A DNA stretch of 37,164 nucleotides from Chlorobiota bacterium (GTDB lineage Bacteria > Bacteroidota > Bacteroidia > Bacteroidales > F082), in contig JAADIS010000154.1 of assembly GCA_013151215.1 (NCBI GenBank), forward strand, positions 1 to 37,164, read 5' to 3'. Position 1 is the stretch's first letter. Each line of letters opens with the position of its first letter. A program made the translations under genes and the position numbers. Positions 1-8,404 of the stretch are shown piece by piece. The notes beneath the pieces were generated by a model. The model was not told the DNA's origin, searched no databases, and was given only the letters and a program-made list of their open reading frames with translations.

Positions 1-481
1 ATTTTTGGTCGTTTTCAATTTGTTTCAATTCCACTTTTTCGAGACGATTAAACAAGAGGGCATTGGTAGCAATAAACTTTTTCATTTCAACGAAGGCCTG
101 CATAATCTGTATGCTTACATTAACAGCGGTATCGCTGCGGAGTACTGCCGAAAGCATGGCTACACCTTGTTCGGTAAAAGCATAAGGAAGGTATTTCCTA
201 TGCTTCCCACGTTGACTCTCTATGGTCACATTTTGTGACCTTAAAGGATTAACCTTATTTGAGGTCGCAAATTGTGACCTCAAGTGATCCCACTCATTTT
301 CACTAAGTTGAAACCGGAAATTCTCAGGAAACCTATTGCTGTTTCTTTTAACTGCCTGGTTGAAAACCTTAGTTTGAACTTGGTAAATTTCGGCTAAGTC
401 ATTGTCGAGCATTACCTGAACGCCCCGTATTGTATAAATTCGATTTTGAATACTATCACTATTTAAAAGTTGCTTATTCAT
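1..481 (-). CDS. ORF6N domain protein, partial (C-terminus off the left edge)
   Basis: The reverse strand reads open for 160 codons from an ATG at 481 to the window edge. The product begins MNKQLLNSDSIQNRIYTIRG and continues with the pattern typical of ORF6N (KilA-N-related) DNA-binding proteins: a 'RGVQVMLDNDLAEIY' segment, 'NQAVKRN...RFPENFRFQL', then 'KYLPYAFTEQGVAMLSAVL' near residues 100-120. ORF6N domains come from phage antirepressors and are common in Bacteroidota beside restriction genes; the cellular role of these copies is not established. Its start codon overlaps the stop of the helicase/nuclease gene upstream (ATGA, 4 bp), so the two are very likely co-transcribed and translationally coupled. 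Between the two conserved blocks the protein carries two copies of an RSQ(F/N)(A/V)T peptide, encoded by palindromic DNA. The C-terminal part is not visible. Confidence 0.85.
   Translation of the reverse strand, partial: MNKQLLNSDSIQNRIYTIRGVQVMLDNDLAEIYQVQTKVFNQAVKRNSNRFPENFRFQLSENEWDHLRSQFATSNKVNPLRSQNVTIESQRGKHRKYLPYAFTEQGVAMLSAVLRSDTAVNVSIQIMQAFVEMKKFIATNALLFNRLEKVELKQIENDQK
224..281. repeat. Two palindromes inside the ORF6N gene
   Basis: Positions 224-240 read GGTCACA-TTT-TGTGACC, a perfect dyad. Positions 261-281 read GAGGTCGCAA-A-TTGTGACCTC, a dyad with one mismatched pair. Both encode a variant of the peptide RSQ(F/N)(A/V)T on the minus strand. They could be only a short tandem duplication of coding sequence, or a site with a separate function. 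Confidence 0.6.
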
Positions 482-3141
482 CTCTCAACCTTAAAAATTC
501 TAATTACATCGTTGAAGGATTTTAAATCGTTCTTTACCTCTTCCCATTTTTCCTGCTTTACGTAAATTGGTGTGTAAGTATAATCGGATTGCACCTTGTT
601 TATGTCTTTGCACCAGGTTGCCAGGCGTTTTATTTTAAGCAGGTCGTCTAAATCTTCACGCCCTTTTGTTTCTAAAATAAAAAATGTGTCGGGCTGGGTT
701 TTTACAAAAAAATCGGGATAATATTCTCTGATATTTCCATCTTTGGCTTGATATTCAATTTTAAAATTTACACCACCTTCCCCCATTGTATTTTTTGCGT
801 ACGAAACAACATCGTCAAATTTGTTCTCTAAAAACGAAGCCAGTTCCAATTCAAATGGATTATCGCCAATAATTTTATTGAACACTGATTTTTTTGGGAT
901 AAGGAAAGGCTGGTTTTCGGCTATTTTTGGTTTGGTCAGTTTTAGTGAAATATAATTCTTTACTTCAGCGGTTCCTTTATCGGTTACGGTTAATTCGTCA
1001 ATCGCTTTTTTGAAAGTTGTTTTTAGGATTTCTTTGGGTTGTAATTCAGAAAGATTTCGCAGAGTTTGAGGGTCGCTTAGTTCAACTTCCTTGGTAAACA
1101 GCTGGTATTTAATAAAGCTCTCAACCTTGGGATATAAAATATCGAACCCGCTAACCAACCGGCTATCCTTTAAAATTGCAGAAGTGAAAAAGCCAATCAC
1201 ATTGCGGTAATCGGGAACGGTATCTTTAAAAACGGTTTTATGTGAAAAATCTCCTTCAATGTCATTAAAAACTATTTCCTTCAATTCATTACTGTTGAAT
1301 TTTTTCAATGATGCTTTTTCGTTTCTGAATATACTTACATCAATTAATTCAAGATTCTTAAACTCCCTGTAAATTCTTGGGCTCATTTGCGGAATTGGAA
1401 TATCCAATTCGTCTAAATCTTTATTCGGATTTTCTTTGTCCACTTCCACAATAATAGGTGTTTTGCCTTTAGAGCCTTTTCCCATCGGGCTGTATTGAAA
1501 TTCAACACCTTCGGTTTTCAAACTTTCAACAAACTCTAAAAAAGCAGGAGTACCAACCACTACCAGGTTTTCAGGAGTGTCTAACGGAAACATTTTTCGC
1601 AAACCACGCCCGATGGTTTGTTCGGGCAATATTTTGGAATCAGCACCGAAAGGGCGAAGCCCTACAACGGTTGTTACATTTTTAACGTCCCAGCCTTCAC
1701 GAAGCATTAAAACTGAAACTACAGCTTTATAAGGCGAAGTATCCTTGTCAATATCATCAGCGGCTTTTCGAAGCTTTTCTAATTCTTCTTTTGCTTTTTT
1801 TGTTGTTGCAGTTTCTTTGATTTCACCTGAATTATTTGTGTGAATTGTTAAAACTGAATTTTTCATTTTAGTGTAATTGCTTTCCAAAAATGCAGCTGCT
1901 TTGTCTGCTTCTTTGGTGCTCATAGTCATAATAAAAAGAATTGGTGTTTTGTGATTCTTCAATTCTTCATATTGTTGTTCCCATTCTAAATAACCTAAAT
2001 GAATGAAATCTTTGTATCTTTCTATAAAATCCGAAGAATCTTTTTCCTGAATTTTTTGTCGTGAAGCTTCATCGGGCAAAACAGGAGATTTTACAACATT
2101 CTGTTTTATGGCTTCAACTAATGGATAGTCGCAAATTGTTTGAACGAAGATTGCCCCGTTATTATGTTTTGGCGTTGCTGAAAAATCGGTTTGCAAACCA
2201 ATTCCATATCCGTTTTTGAGCTTTAATTTATTGCTGATATCTTCAATGCTCTTAAACCAGGCCAGAGAACTATCGTGTATGTGATGGGCTTCGTCATTCA
2301 ATACCACCAAGTCTTTTATTTTGTCACTGCGCAACACTTTTCCCAAGTCCAGGCCTTTTGAAGTGTCGGCATCAGGTTTTGGTTTTACTCCCAAAAAAGT
2401 GTTTTCGAAACTTTGTTCAGTTTCTTCGTTAAAAAATACCCTGTGAATATTCGTAAGAAAAATATTTCCCGTCTCTGTAATTGGTTTAAGCTCGTCCTGA
2501 ATGTGTAAGGTTAATTGAAAATCATTTTTCCAGTCTTTTTCGTCAAAGCCATTTTCCGGTAAAAATGGTTCTTCAAAAAACATTTTTAAACCGTCAAAGT
2601 CTTTTCTCAATCGGTTCAAGACAATAATGTTTGGAGCAATTACCAAAAAGTTTTTTGAAAGAGGGCTGTCAGTTTCATAGAGATTGTGAAAATAACTCCA
2701 GACCAAAACCAAACCCATAACTTTTGTTTTGCCGGCACCGGTTGCCATTTTTACAACATACCTTGTCCAGTTTTCGTCAAACATTCCGGTACTTACACGC
2801 TCGGAAGAATCAAAACGCATTAATTCGTATTTGTCTTTTGCATTAGCAATTTCGTACAAATAAATTATTGATTCAATGGCCTCTCGTTGCGAAAAGAAAA
2901 AACCGAATTTTGTTTGTCCAATTAAATGCTCTTGATTAAACCAAAAATTCATTAGTGATTTTGAAGTCTCGGACGCACCTTGATAGTCATTTTCTCTCCA
3001 ATTTGTAACCGCCAAACGAATTTTGTACACCAATGGAGGTAAAAGCTTTTCATAAGCATCTTGAAAAGCATCTATTTGGCTTTGTGTCGGAGCCCATCTT
3101 TCGTTGGGTGTCAATATTTTAAATGGGTCTGAATATTTCAT
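478..3141 (-). CDS. Type III restriction Res-like helicase/endonuclease
   Basis: The 887-residue protein is an SF2 helicase of the type III restriction 'Res' class with a nuclease tail. Visible motifs are a Walker A loop (MATGAGKT, about 132-139), a DEAH box (NDEAHHIHD, about 282-290), 'REGWDVKNVTTVVGLRP' and the arginine-finger motif 'QTIGRGLRK' in the second RecA lobe. A PD-(D/E)xK site near the C-terminus is formed by PDFF (D about 810) and ETK (E about 824, K about 826). It would translocate on DNA and cut it in concert with a methyltransferase, as Res subunits do. No methyltransferase gene lies upstream; one could lie beyond the left edge, after the ORF6N gene. It resembles the group some annotators call BPTD_3080-type restriction endonucleases (from memory). 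Base composition looks more AT-rich than in the neighbours, consistent with transfer. The ATG at 3141 follows a good promoter. Confidence 0.85.
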   Translation of the reverse strand: MKYSDPFKILTPNERWAPTQSQIDAFQDAYEKLLPPLVYKIRLAVTNWRENDYQGASETSKSLMNFWFNQEHLIGQTKFGFFFSQREAIESIIYLYEIANAKDKYELMRFDSSERVSTGMFDENWTRYVVKMATGAGKTKVMGLVLVWSYFHNLYETDSPLSKNFLVIAPNIIVLNRLRKDFDGLKMFFEEPFLPENGFDEKDWKNDFQLTLHIQDELKPITETGNIFLTNIHRVFFNEETEQSFENTFLGVKPKPDADTSKGLDLGKVLRSDKIKDLVVLNDEAHHIHDSSLAWFKSIEDISNKLKLKNGYGIGLQTDFSATPKHNNGAIFVQTICDYPLVEAIKQNVVKSPVLPDEASRQKIQEKDSSDFIERYKDFIHLGYLEWEQQYEELKNHKTPILFIMTMSTKEADKAAAFLESNYTKMKNSVLTIHTNNSGEIKETATTKKAKEELEKLRKAADDIDKDTSPYKAVVSVLMLREGWDVKNVTTVVGLRPFGADSKILPEQTIGRGLRKMFPLDTPENLVVVGTPAFLEFVESLKTEGVEFQYSPMGKGSKGKTPIIVEVDKENPNKDLDELDIPIPQMSPRIYREFKNLELIDVSIFRNEKASLKKFNSNELKEIVFNDIEGDFSHKTVFKDTVPDYRNVIGFFTSAILKDSRLVSGFDILYPKVESFIKYQLFTKEVELSDPQTLRNLSELQPKEILKTTFKKAIDELTVTDKGTAEVKNYISLKLTKPKIAENQPFLIPKKSVFNKIIGDNPFELELASFLENKFDDVVSYAKNTMGEGGVNFKIEYQAKDGNIREYYPDFFVKTQPDTFFILETKGREDLDDLLKIKRLATWCKDINKVQSDYTYTPIYVKQEKWEEVKNDLKSFNDVIRIFKVER

Positions 3142-3164
3142 CTAATGTTTTTAATATCATTCCT

Positions 3165-3197
3165 CAAAGTTAATATATTAATTTGTGTGACGGCAAA
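3165..3197 (-). promoter_or_regulatory. Bacteroidota-type promoter for the Res-like gene
   Basis: On the minus strand TTTG at 3197-3194 is followed after 21 bases by TAACTTTG at 3172-3165. This matches the -33 TTTG / -7 TAnnTTTG pattern of Bacteroidota primary promoters. The start codon lies 23 bases downstream. Confidence 0.65.
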
Positions 3198-3357
3198 ATG
3201 AAGGCTCTTTTGGTTTTTTTCGTATTTGCCTGTGTGCCGGCAAAAACCGAAAGTGCCTGAAAGTGCGGTGGGTTTCCAATTCGTTTTTTCATTTTGCGGC
3301 AAATTTTACATTGTAGTTGTCTTTTTTTTTCAGCTTGCTTGTAACTTATGATAGATA

Positions 3358-6300
3358 TTATTTTTTCTCCATAAAACTCTTTTTGTCGGTAATATGAAAC
3401 GGAGTTATTTGTGCTTTTCGGAGTTTTTTGTCGAAGGAAGGCAATTTGTTTTTTATAATGTCATCAACTTGCTGCTCGAAACTTTTCTTTTGCAGCTTCA
3501 GTTCCTTCAGGCCTTCGATTTGCGATTTGGTCGGCATGCCGTTGTAGCCCATAACACCTCCGTAAATCTCGCCCAAGCGTTCCCTCAGTCTTTCCTCACC
3601 GGTTATCCTGCCTTCTTTGGTTGCCAGCATTCTTGTGCGCAGATCATTCATTTCTTTTGATAATGATTTAAGTTTTTTTGATGTGGGGTCCGGAACGGAA
3701 TCAGCCTTTTGCATTGCCTGATCCCTAATTTCGATTATCTTATTGTCGAGATAGGCAAGGTCTTCGAGCATATTATACGCTTCCATCAATACTTCGTGCC
3801 GCTTGTCGCGATCGGCAATGGTATGATGAGGGTTATCATAATACTCTACTTTTAAGTTGCCCTGTATAGTATCTTTGTTCTTGATTATTTTAACAAAATA
3901 ATCCCCGGGAGGATATTCCGGGCCGACCATGGCATTTCCAAGCAGCTGAACAGAGGAAGGAACCTTTGGTTTTTCCATCCGCATCCGCCATTTCACTCTG
4001 TTGATACCTTTGCGCTTTCCGGCCGGGAGAGTTTTTATCATCTCCCCATTGGAATTATAGATTTCCAAGCTCATATCGCCGAAAATATGGCGCTTTTTCA
4101 TATAATAATTGATCATCAACGATTCGGAGGGGTTGCTGCCGCGGAAACCGTCGTCCCCGGTAGAGCCTCCCATGCCATAGTTGAATCCCATTTTATATGG
4201 GCGTGAATTTAAAAAAGCAATATTTTTTTGCGTTTTCTCAAGAGTTAGGTCCTGAAGCGGGCTTAGGTCGTCGAGTATGAAAATACCCCTACCGTGGGTG
4301 GCTATCACCAAATCGTTTTCCCTTGCTTGAAAAGCCATGTCCCTAACGGCCGCTTTTGGCATGTCCCCGCTAAACCTTGTCCAGCCGCTACCACCGTCAA
4401 TACTTATAAAAAGGCCATATTCCGTTCCTAAAAACAATAAATTGGGGTTTAGCAGGTCCTCTTTAATGATATGGCAGTAGGCATCAATGTTCTCATCGGC
4501 AATGTTTTGCCAGGTTTTGCCAAAATCGGTGGTTTTATAAACATAAGCATTCCTGTCGCCATAGCGATGCCCGTCGAAGGTAATATAGGCGGTAGCGATG
4601 TCGTGATTCGACGGTTCTATATACGAAACCCATGTCGTGGGCGGGACTCCCTGAATATTTACATTTAGTTTTTCCCATGATTCACCGCCGTTTCTTGTAA
4701 GCTGAACATTGCCGTCGTCAGTGCCGACCCACACAATATTCTCGTCGAAGGGCGATTCGGCAATCGTAAAAATAGTACAATGGTTCTCGGCTGCCGAATT
4801 GTCGATGGTAAGCCCTCCGGTTTCCTCTTGATTCAACTTTTGCGGGTCGTTGGTAGTTAGGTCGGGCGAGATTTTGCGCCATGAGTTCCCTTTGTCGGAA
4901 GAAGTAAAAAGGAATTGGCTGCCCATATATAAATTACCTGATTTAGAGCCGATTACCAAAGGAGTATTCCAGTGGAACCTGAGCTTGGTGCCGTCGTCGG
5001 AATATGGTTTTATATCTTTAAGCTCGCGCGTGTCGAGGTAGGCCCGGCGTGTTCCTCCCCCTTGCCATTGCCAATACATAATGTTGTCATCTGCCGGGTC
5101 GCGCAATACGTTGAAGCCATCGCCCCACCCAACACGCTTCCAGTCGTTGTTTGTTATTCCGCCTGCCGATTTGGAGGGGGCTATCCAGGATCCGTTGTCT
5201 TGTAAACCTCCAAAAACATTATATGGTTTTGCGTTGTCAACACTTACATGATAGAATTGAGAAACAGGAATGTTGCGACAAAACTCCCAGCTGTTTGCCG
5301 CATCGCGGGAGATAAACAGGCCCCCGTCAGTGGCCATATACATAAAACCATTATCGGAGGGTGATATCCAGAGGCCATGGACATCGCTATGGAAGTTCCC
5401 TCCTTTTATCGATGGGCTCATGAAAGTTTTGCCTCCGTCATCACTGACCTGCAATGCGAACCCCGGTTTGTAAACCCTGTTTGTGTCGATGGGGTCAGGG
5501 ACGAAAAAACCAAAATAAAACGGGCGTTCCCCAACCATATTGCTGTTGTTGTTCATCAGTTCCCATGTTTTCCCTTTGTCTTTTGAGCGGTAAAAAGAAG
5601 TTTTTTTTGCTTCTATCAGGAGGTAAACGATATTATTGTCCAGAGGGTTTATCTCAACATGAACCCTGCCCCAGATTCCCTTAGGAAGGCCTTCGGTAAT
5701 TTTATTCCATGATTTCCCACCATCGTCGGAAATGAAAAAGCTACTGCCATCTCCGCCTGAGCGGAAGAACCATGGCTTGCGGCGGAAATCCCAAAATCCT
5801 GCATATAATCTTTCCGGGTTATCCGGGTCGATGGCTATGCTCGAGCAACCAGTTTTTTCATCAATATAAAGCACTTTGTCCCAATTTGCGCCTCCGTCGC
5901 TGGTCTTAAACAGGCCTCTTTCCGGGCTGTCGCTCCATAGCGGGCCCAGGGCGGCGGCATAAACAACATTAGGATTTTTTGGGTTAATGGCGATATATGA
6001 AAAACGCTCGGTTTTCCTCAGCCCTTTATTTTCCCAGGTTTTTCCACCGTCGTGGGTTACATAAACCCCGTCGCCTACCGAGGTGCTATTTCTTGTCCAT
6101 GGTTCGCCGGTGCCAACCCATACAGTGTCGGGATGCTGCTGGTCGATACTTATGGCGCCTATGGCTTGTATGTTTTTTTTAAAAACTTGCTCGAAGGTAG
6201 TTCCCCCGTTTTTTGATTTCCAGACCCCACCTCCGGCAGTACCTACATATACGATACGAGGGTCGGAATTTACTGCCTCAACGGCTGCTATTCGACCACT

Positions 6301-6426
6301 CATGCTTGCAGGGCCTATGCTTCTTACCGTTACATCACCAAAAGTGTTCTTGTCTATCTTGATTTGGGCCAAAACACCGAGGTTTATGATCATCGCTGAT
6401 ATTAAAAGGAAATAAATTTTCTTCAT
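3358..6426 (-). CDS. Secreted sortilin/BNR-like multi-Asp-box protein (paralog 1)
   Basis: This 1022-residue protein starts with a signal peptide (MKKIYFLLISAMIINLGVLA-Q). About eleven Asp-box repeats of the form S-x-D-G-G-x-x-W follow, for example SDDGGKSWNKI, TSDGGANWDKV and TRNGGESWEKL; such repeats build the blades of sialidase- or VPS10-type beta-propellers. After a 'LVIATHGRGIFILDD' block comes a beta-rich module and then a charged, helical tail. Relatives are annotated as glycosyl hydrolase, VPS10 or BNR-repeat proteins, but I see no proven catalytic residues, so no substrate can be named. There is no T9SS sorting tail, so it is probably periplasmic or exported in another way. The protein at 22741-26022 shares the layout block by block and is a paralog. 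Many long reading frames on the opposite strand are shadows of this gene. Confidence 0.85.
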   Translation of the reverse strand: MKKIYFLLISAMIINLGVLAQIKIDKNTFGDVTVRSIGPASMSGRIAAVEAVNSDPRIVYVGTAGGGVWKSKNGGTTFEQVFKKNIQAIGAISIDQQHPDTVWVGTGEPWTRNSTSVGDGVYVTHDGGKTWENKGLRKTERFSYIAINPKNPNVVYAAALGPLWSDSPERGLFKTSDGGANWDKVLYIDEKTGCSSIAIDPDNPERLYAGFWDFRRKPWFFRSGGDGSSFFISDDGGKSWNKITEGLPKGIWGRVHVEINPLDNNIVYLLIEAKKTSFYRSKDKGKTWELMNNNSNMVGERPFYFGFFVPDPIDTNRVYKPGFALQVSDDGGKTFMSPSIKGGNFHSDVHGLWISPSDNGFMYMATDGGLFISRDAANSWEFCRNIPVSQFYHVSVDNAKPYNVFGGLQDNGSWIAPSKSAGGITNNDWKRVGWGDGFNVLRDPADDNIMYWQWQGGGTRRAYLDTRELKDIKPYSDDGTKLRFHWNTPLVIGSKSGNLYMGSQFLFTSSDKGNSWRKISPDLTTNDPQKLNQEETGGLTIDNSAAENHCTIFTIAESPFDENIVWVGTDDGNVQLTRNGGESWEKLNVNIQGVPPTTWVSYIEPSNHDIATAYITFDGHRYGDRNAYVYKTTDFGKTWQNIADENIDAYCHIIKEDLLNPNLLFLGTEYGLFISIDGGSGWTRFSGDMPKAAVRDMAFQARENDLVIATHGRGIFILDDLSPLQDLTLEKTQKNIAFLNSRPYKMGFNYGMGGSTGDDGFRGSNPSESLMINYYMKKRHIFGDMSLEIYNSNGEMIKTLPAGKRKGINRVKWRMRMEKPKVPSSVQLLGNAMVGPEYPPGDYFVKIIKNKDTIQGNLKVEYYDNPHHTIADRDKRHEVLMEAYNMLEDLAYLDNKIIEIRDQAMQKADSVPDPTSKKLKSLSKEMNDLRTRMLATKEGRITGEERLRERLGEIYGGVMGYNGMPTKSQIEGLKELKLQKKSFEQQVDDIIKNKLPSFDKKLRKAQITPFHITDKKSFMEKK

Positions 6427-6492
6427 GGGATTAGTTTTTTATTGCATAATTTAATCAATTGTAAGTTTCTCAGGTATGGGGCATGAAAATAT

Positions 6493-6532
6493 ATCATGAG
6501 ACGGCCATATAAAAAAGGGTCGCCTCATGATA
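6493..6532 (-). terminator. Possible weak terminator after the LolA-like gene
   Basis: ATCATGAG at 6493-6500 pairs with CTCATGAT at 6525-6532, extended imperfectly inward by CG/CG and CC/GG pairs. On the minus strand it follows the stop of the 6550-7293 gene, but the T-run after it is poor. Confidence 0.35.
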
Positions 6533-6549
6533 GGCTAAATTATAAAAGT

Positions 6550-7293
6550 TTATTTTGCTTCCGGTACAGGCTTGGGCTCCGGTTTGTTGAAAATGCCCGA
6601 ATCAATTTCGGTATTGTACTTAACAGCCTCAATGACTACTGATTGTGAGATTTGCCCGCCCATTTTTACCTGAAAGCTATGAGCCATCAGCATATTGCCC
6701 TCGGGTTTGAAATCGCTAAAATACATTTCGGACTTCACTTCCTGGCCACGCATGTTTGTAGTGCTTTCTACCTTAAGAATGACAAAATTTTCACTATCGA
6801 TAAAATACAGTTCGTTATCGCCATCGGGATAAGTTAGCTTAACCTTATAAACATCGCTTCCTTCCATATCCTCTTTCCCGATTAGCTCAACCGTATTTCC
6901 TTTTTCTTTATAATTATAAAGAGGCCCTTCCATATCGGCCTGCCGTTTCATTGACTTTAGCTGTTCGGCTGGAATATCCTGTGCGTCGAGGCTTCCGCTC
7001 CACGGGGCAACCATCCAGCCCGTGCCCGAATTATAAACCTGAAGCATCAACTGGCCTTGAATTGGAACTTCAAGACGATATTTGTCGGGCCTGACGTTAT
7101 AAATGGTGAATGGTGTTTCCATTCCGCCATTTACTGATTTGCCTGTCATCACCATATTGCTTACGTCTTTTAGGTTGTCTATGCCCATTACCTCATAGTA
7201 ATTCTTCAGTATTTGGTCGAGGCTTAAATCCTGTGCATAGGTCGGTATGCTTGCAAAAATTATTGCAAAAATTAATGTTGAGATCTTCTTCAT
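6550..7293 (-). CDS. LolA-like periplasmic/outer-membrane lipoprotein-sorting protein
   Basis: The 247-residue product has a signal peptide (MKKISTLIFAIIFASIPTYA-Q), then a short helix with 'ILKNYYEVMGIDNLKDV', typical of LolA/LolB-fold proteins of Bacteroidota. After that comes an all-beta body with 'TPFTIYNVRPDKYRLE', 'YNSGTGWMVAPW' and 'YFIDSENFVILKVE'. LolA-fold proteins bind acyl chains of lipoproteins or other lipids in the periplasm. Whether this one sorts lipoproteins or has another lipid-binding role cannot be told, because this subgroup is broad. It is followed after 123 bp by the large Asp-box gene on the same strand, with a weak hairpin between, so co-transcription is uncertain. 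The C-terminus is rich in proline and charged residues. Confidence 0.7.
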   Translation of the reverse strand: MKKISTLIFAIIFASIPTYAQDLSLDQILKNYYEVMGIDNLKDVSNMVMTGKSVNGGMETPFTIYNVRPDKYRLEVPIQGQLMLQVYNSGTGWMVAPWSGSLDAQDIPAEQLKSMKRQADMEGPLYNYKEKGNTVELIGKEDMEGSDVYKVKLTYPDGDNELYFIDSENFVILKVESTTNMRGQEVKSEMYFSDFKPEGNMLMAHSFQVKMGGQISQSVVIEAVKYNTEIDSGIFNKPEPKPVPEAK

Positions 7294-7456
7294 TTTATAT
7301 TACGTTTTTTGGTTATTAAAAACAGATTGATTTCAAAAATCATGCAATATAATATAAAATCCAATAAATCAAACAAATACGAGAAATAATCTAAATATTT
7401 ATTTTTGTCTTGTCCGTTTTTGTACAGTTTTTGTTCGTTGGTGGGCGGGCAAAAAC

Positions 7457-7837
7457 TTATACTTTTCTAGTCTTGCCCTCTTTTTTGCCGTTAAAAATAT
7501 TATCTAAACGTTCTTTGGCTTTTTCGCTCACTTCTTTTGTGATATGATCGCGGCCAACAGTAATCGCATAAGTAATAAATGCCAGGTCATCGGTAAATCC
7601 AAGCCCCGGTATAAGGTCGGAAATAATATCCATAGGGAGAATAAAATAACCCAAGGCGGCCATAAAAACCAGGCGGGTGTGCATAGGGATTTCTTTATCG
7701 CTTATCAAAAAGTATAAAATCAAAGCGTTGAACAAGATGTTGACACCTAGTTTTCTTGCAAGTCGATAAATCTTTATTAAAAATTTATCTTCGCTGAAAT
7801 GATTCGAGTATTCACTTTTCAGTTCAATAGGATCCAT
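7457..7837 (-). CDS. YkvA family (DUF1232) small membrane protein
   Basis: The 126-residue protein carries the DUF1232 signature 'YFILPMDIISDLIPGLGFTDDLAFITYAI' in its middle; split into its parts this is the IxPxDxIPD/LG-type core of YkvA proteins. A hydrophobic stretch (about 35-55) lies before it, and the tail is highly basic (KEGKTRKV). The biochemical function of the family is unknown; members are small membrane-associated proteins. It is the last gene of a likely three-gene unit with the IPExxxVDY protein (24-bp gap) and the LptF/G permease. Confidence 0.8.
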   Translation of the reverse strand: MDPIELKSEYSNHFSEDKFLIKIYRLARKLGVNILFNALILYFLISDKEIPMHTRLVFMAALGYFILPMDIISDLIPGLGFTDDLAFITYAITVGRDHITKEVSEKAKERLDNIFNGKKEGKTRKV

Positions 7838-7861
7838 GTTGCAGTTGATTGATAATTAGAT

Positions 7862-8359
7862 TTATATATTTGGTTTTATGTATTTTTTACTTGCTTGTTT
7901 TGCCGGTTTTAGTATTTCCTCTATCTCGTGGAGCTCTATATTCTCGATGAATAGATCCGCATCTTTTATACTGTTTAGGTCCAAATTAAAGACAGCCATA
8001 ACATTATTGATTTTCCGAATATTTTGTATTGATGATGTTGCAAGATCAACATTGGAAAAGTCCTTGAAGAGCATAAAATAATCCATTTGCTTTTTGGAAG
8101 GGATCAGTCTTGCGGTAGCCGATTTATTTGATATCAGATATATTTTAGCCGACAAAAGATGATTGAAGAAATAATACCAGGAAAAGCCATAAATATTATC
8201 GGATTTATCGCTAAACCTAATATCGTTATATTTTTTAAGTTCAATATCAAGCTTGGTATTAATATGAAATGCCAGGGCATAGTCTTTTAACGGGCTAACT
8301 ATCCCAAGCATTTGGTAGCCCTCGAAGTAGTCGATATCAATACTTAGTTTTTTGGCCAT
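7862..8359 (-). CDS. IPExxxVDY family protein
   Basis: This 165-residue protein has the two features I associate with the Bacteroidota-specific IPExxxVDY family. One is an N-terminal beta segment leading to 'PLKDYALAFHINTKL'. The other is a version of the naming motif, here 'LIPSKKQMDYFMLF' at about residues 85-100; the Glu of IPE is Ser and the Val of VDY is Met. The role of the family is unknown; in other Bacteroidota it is often found beside pyruvate kinase, which is not the case here. It lies 45 bp downstream of the LptF/G gene and 24 bp upstream of the YkvA gene, all on the minus strand. No signal peptide or membrane segment is visible, so it is probably cytoplasmic. Confidence 0.75.
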   Translation of the reverse strand: MAKKLSIDIDYFEGYQMLGIVSPLKDYALAFHINTKLDIELKKYNDIRFSDKSDNIYGFSWYYFFNHLLSAKIYLISNKSATARLIPSKKQMDYFMLFKDFSNVDLATSSIQNIRKINNVMAVFNLDLNSIKDADLFIENIELHEIEEILKPAKQASKKYIKPNI

Positions 8360-8404
8360 CTGTTGAGCGTTTTCCCTATTTTAAACTTAAATCAGGATGT
8401 TATA

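Noticed and set aside
5-238. Plus-strand 77-codon frame at the left edge
   Set aside because: It is antisense to the ORF6N gene, which has clear family motifs on the minus strand.
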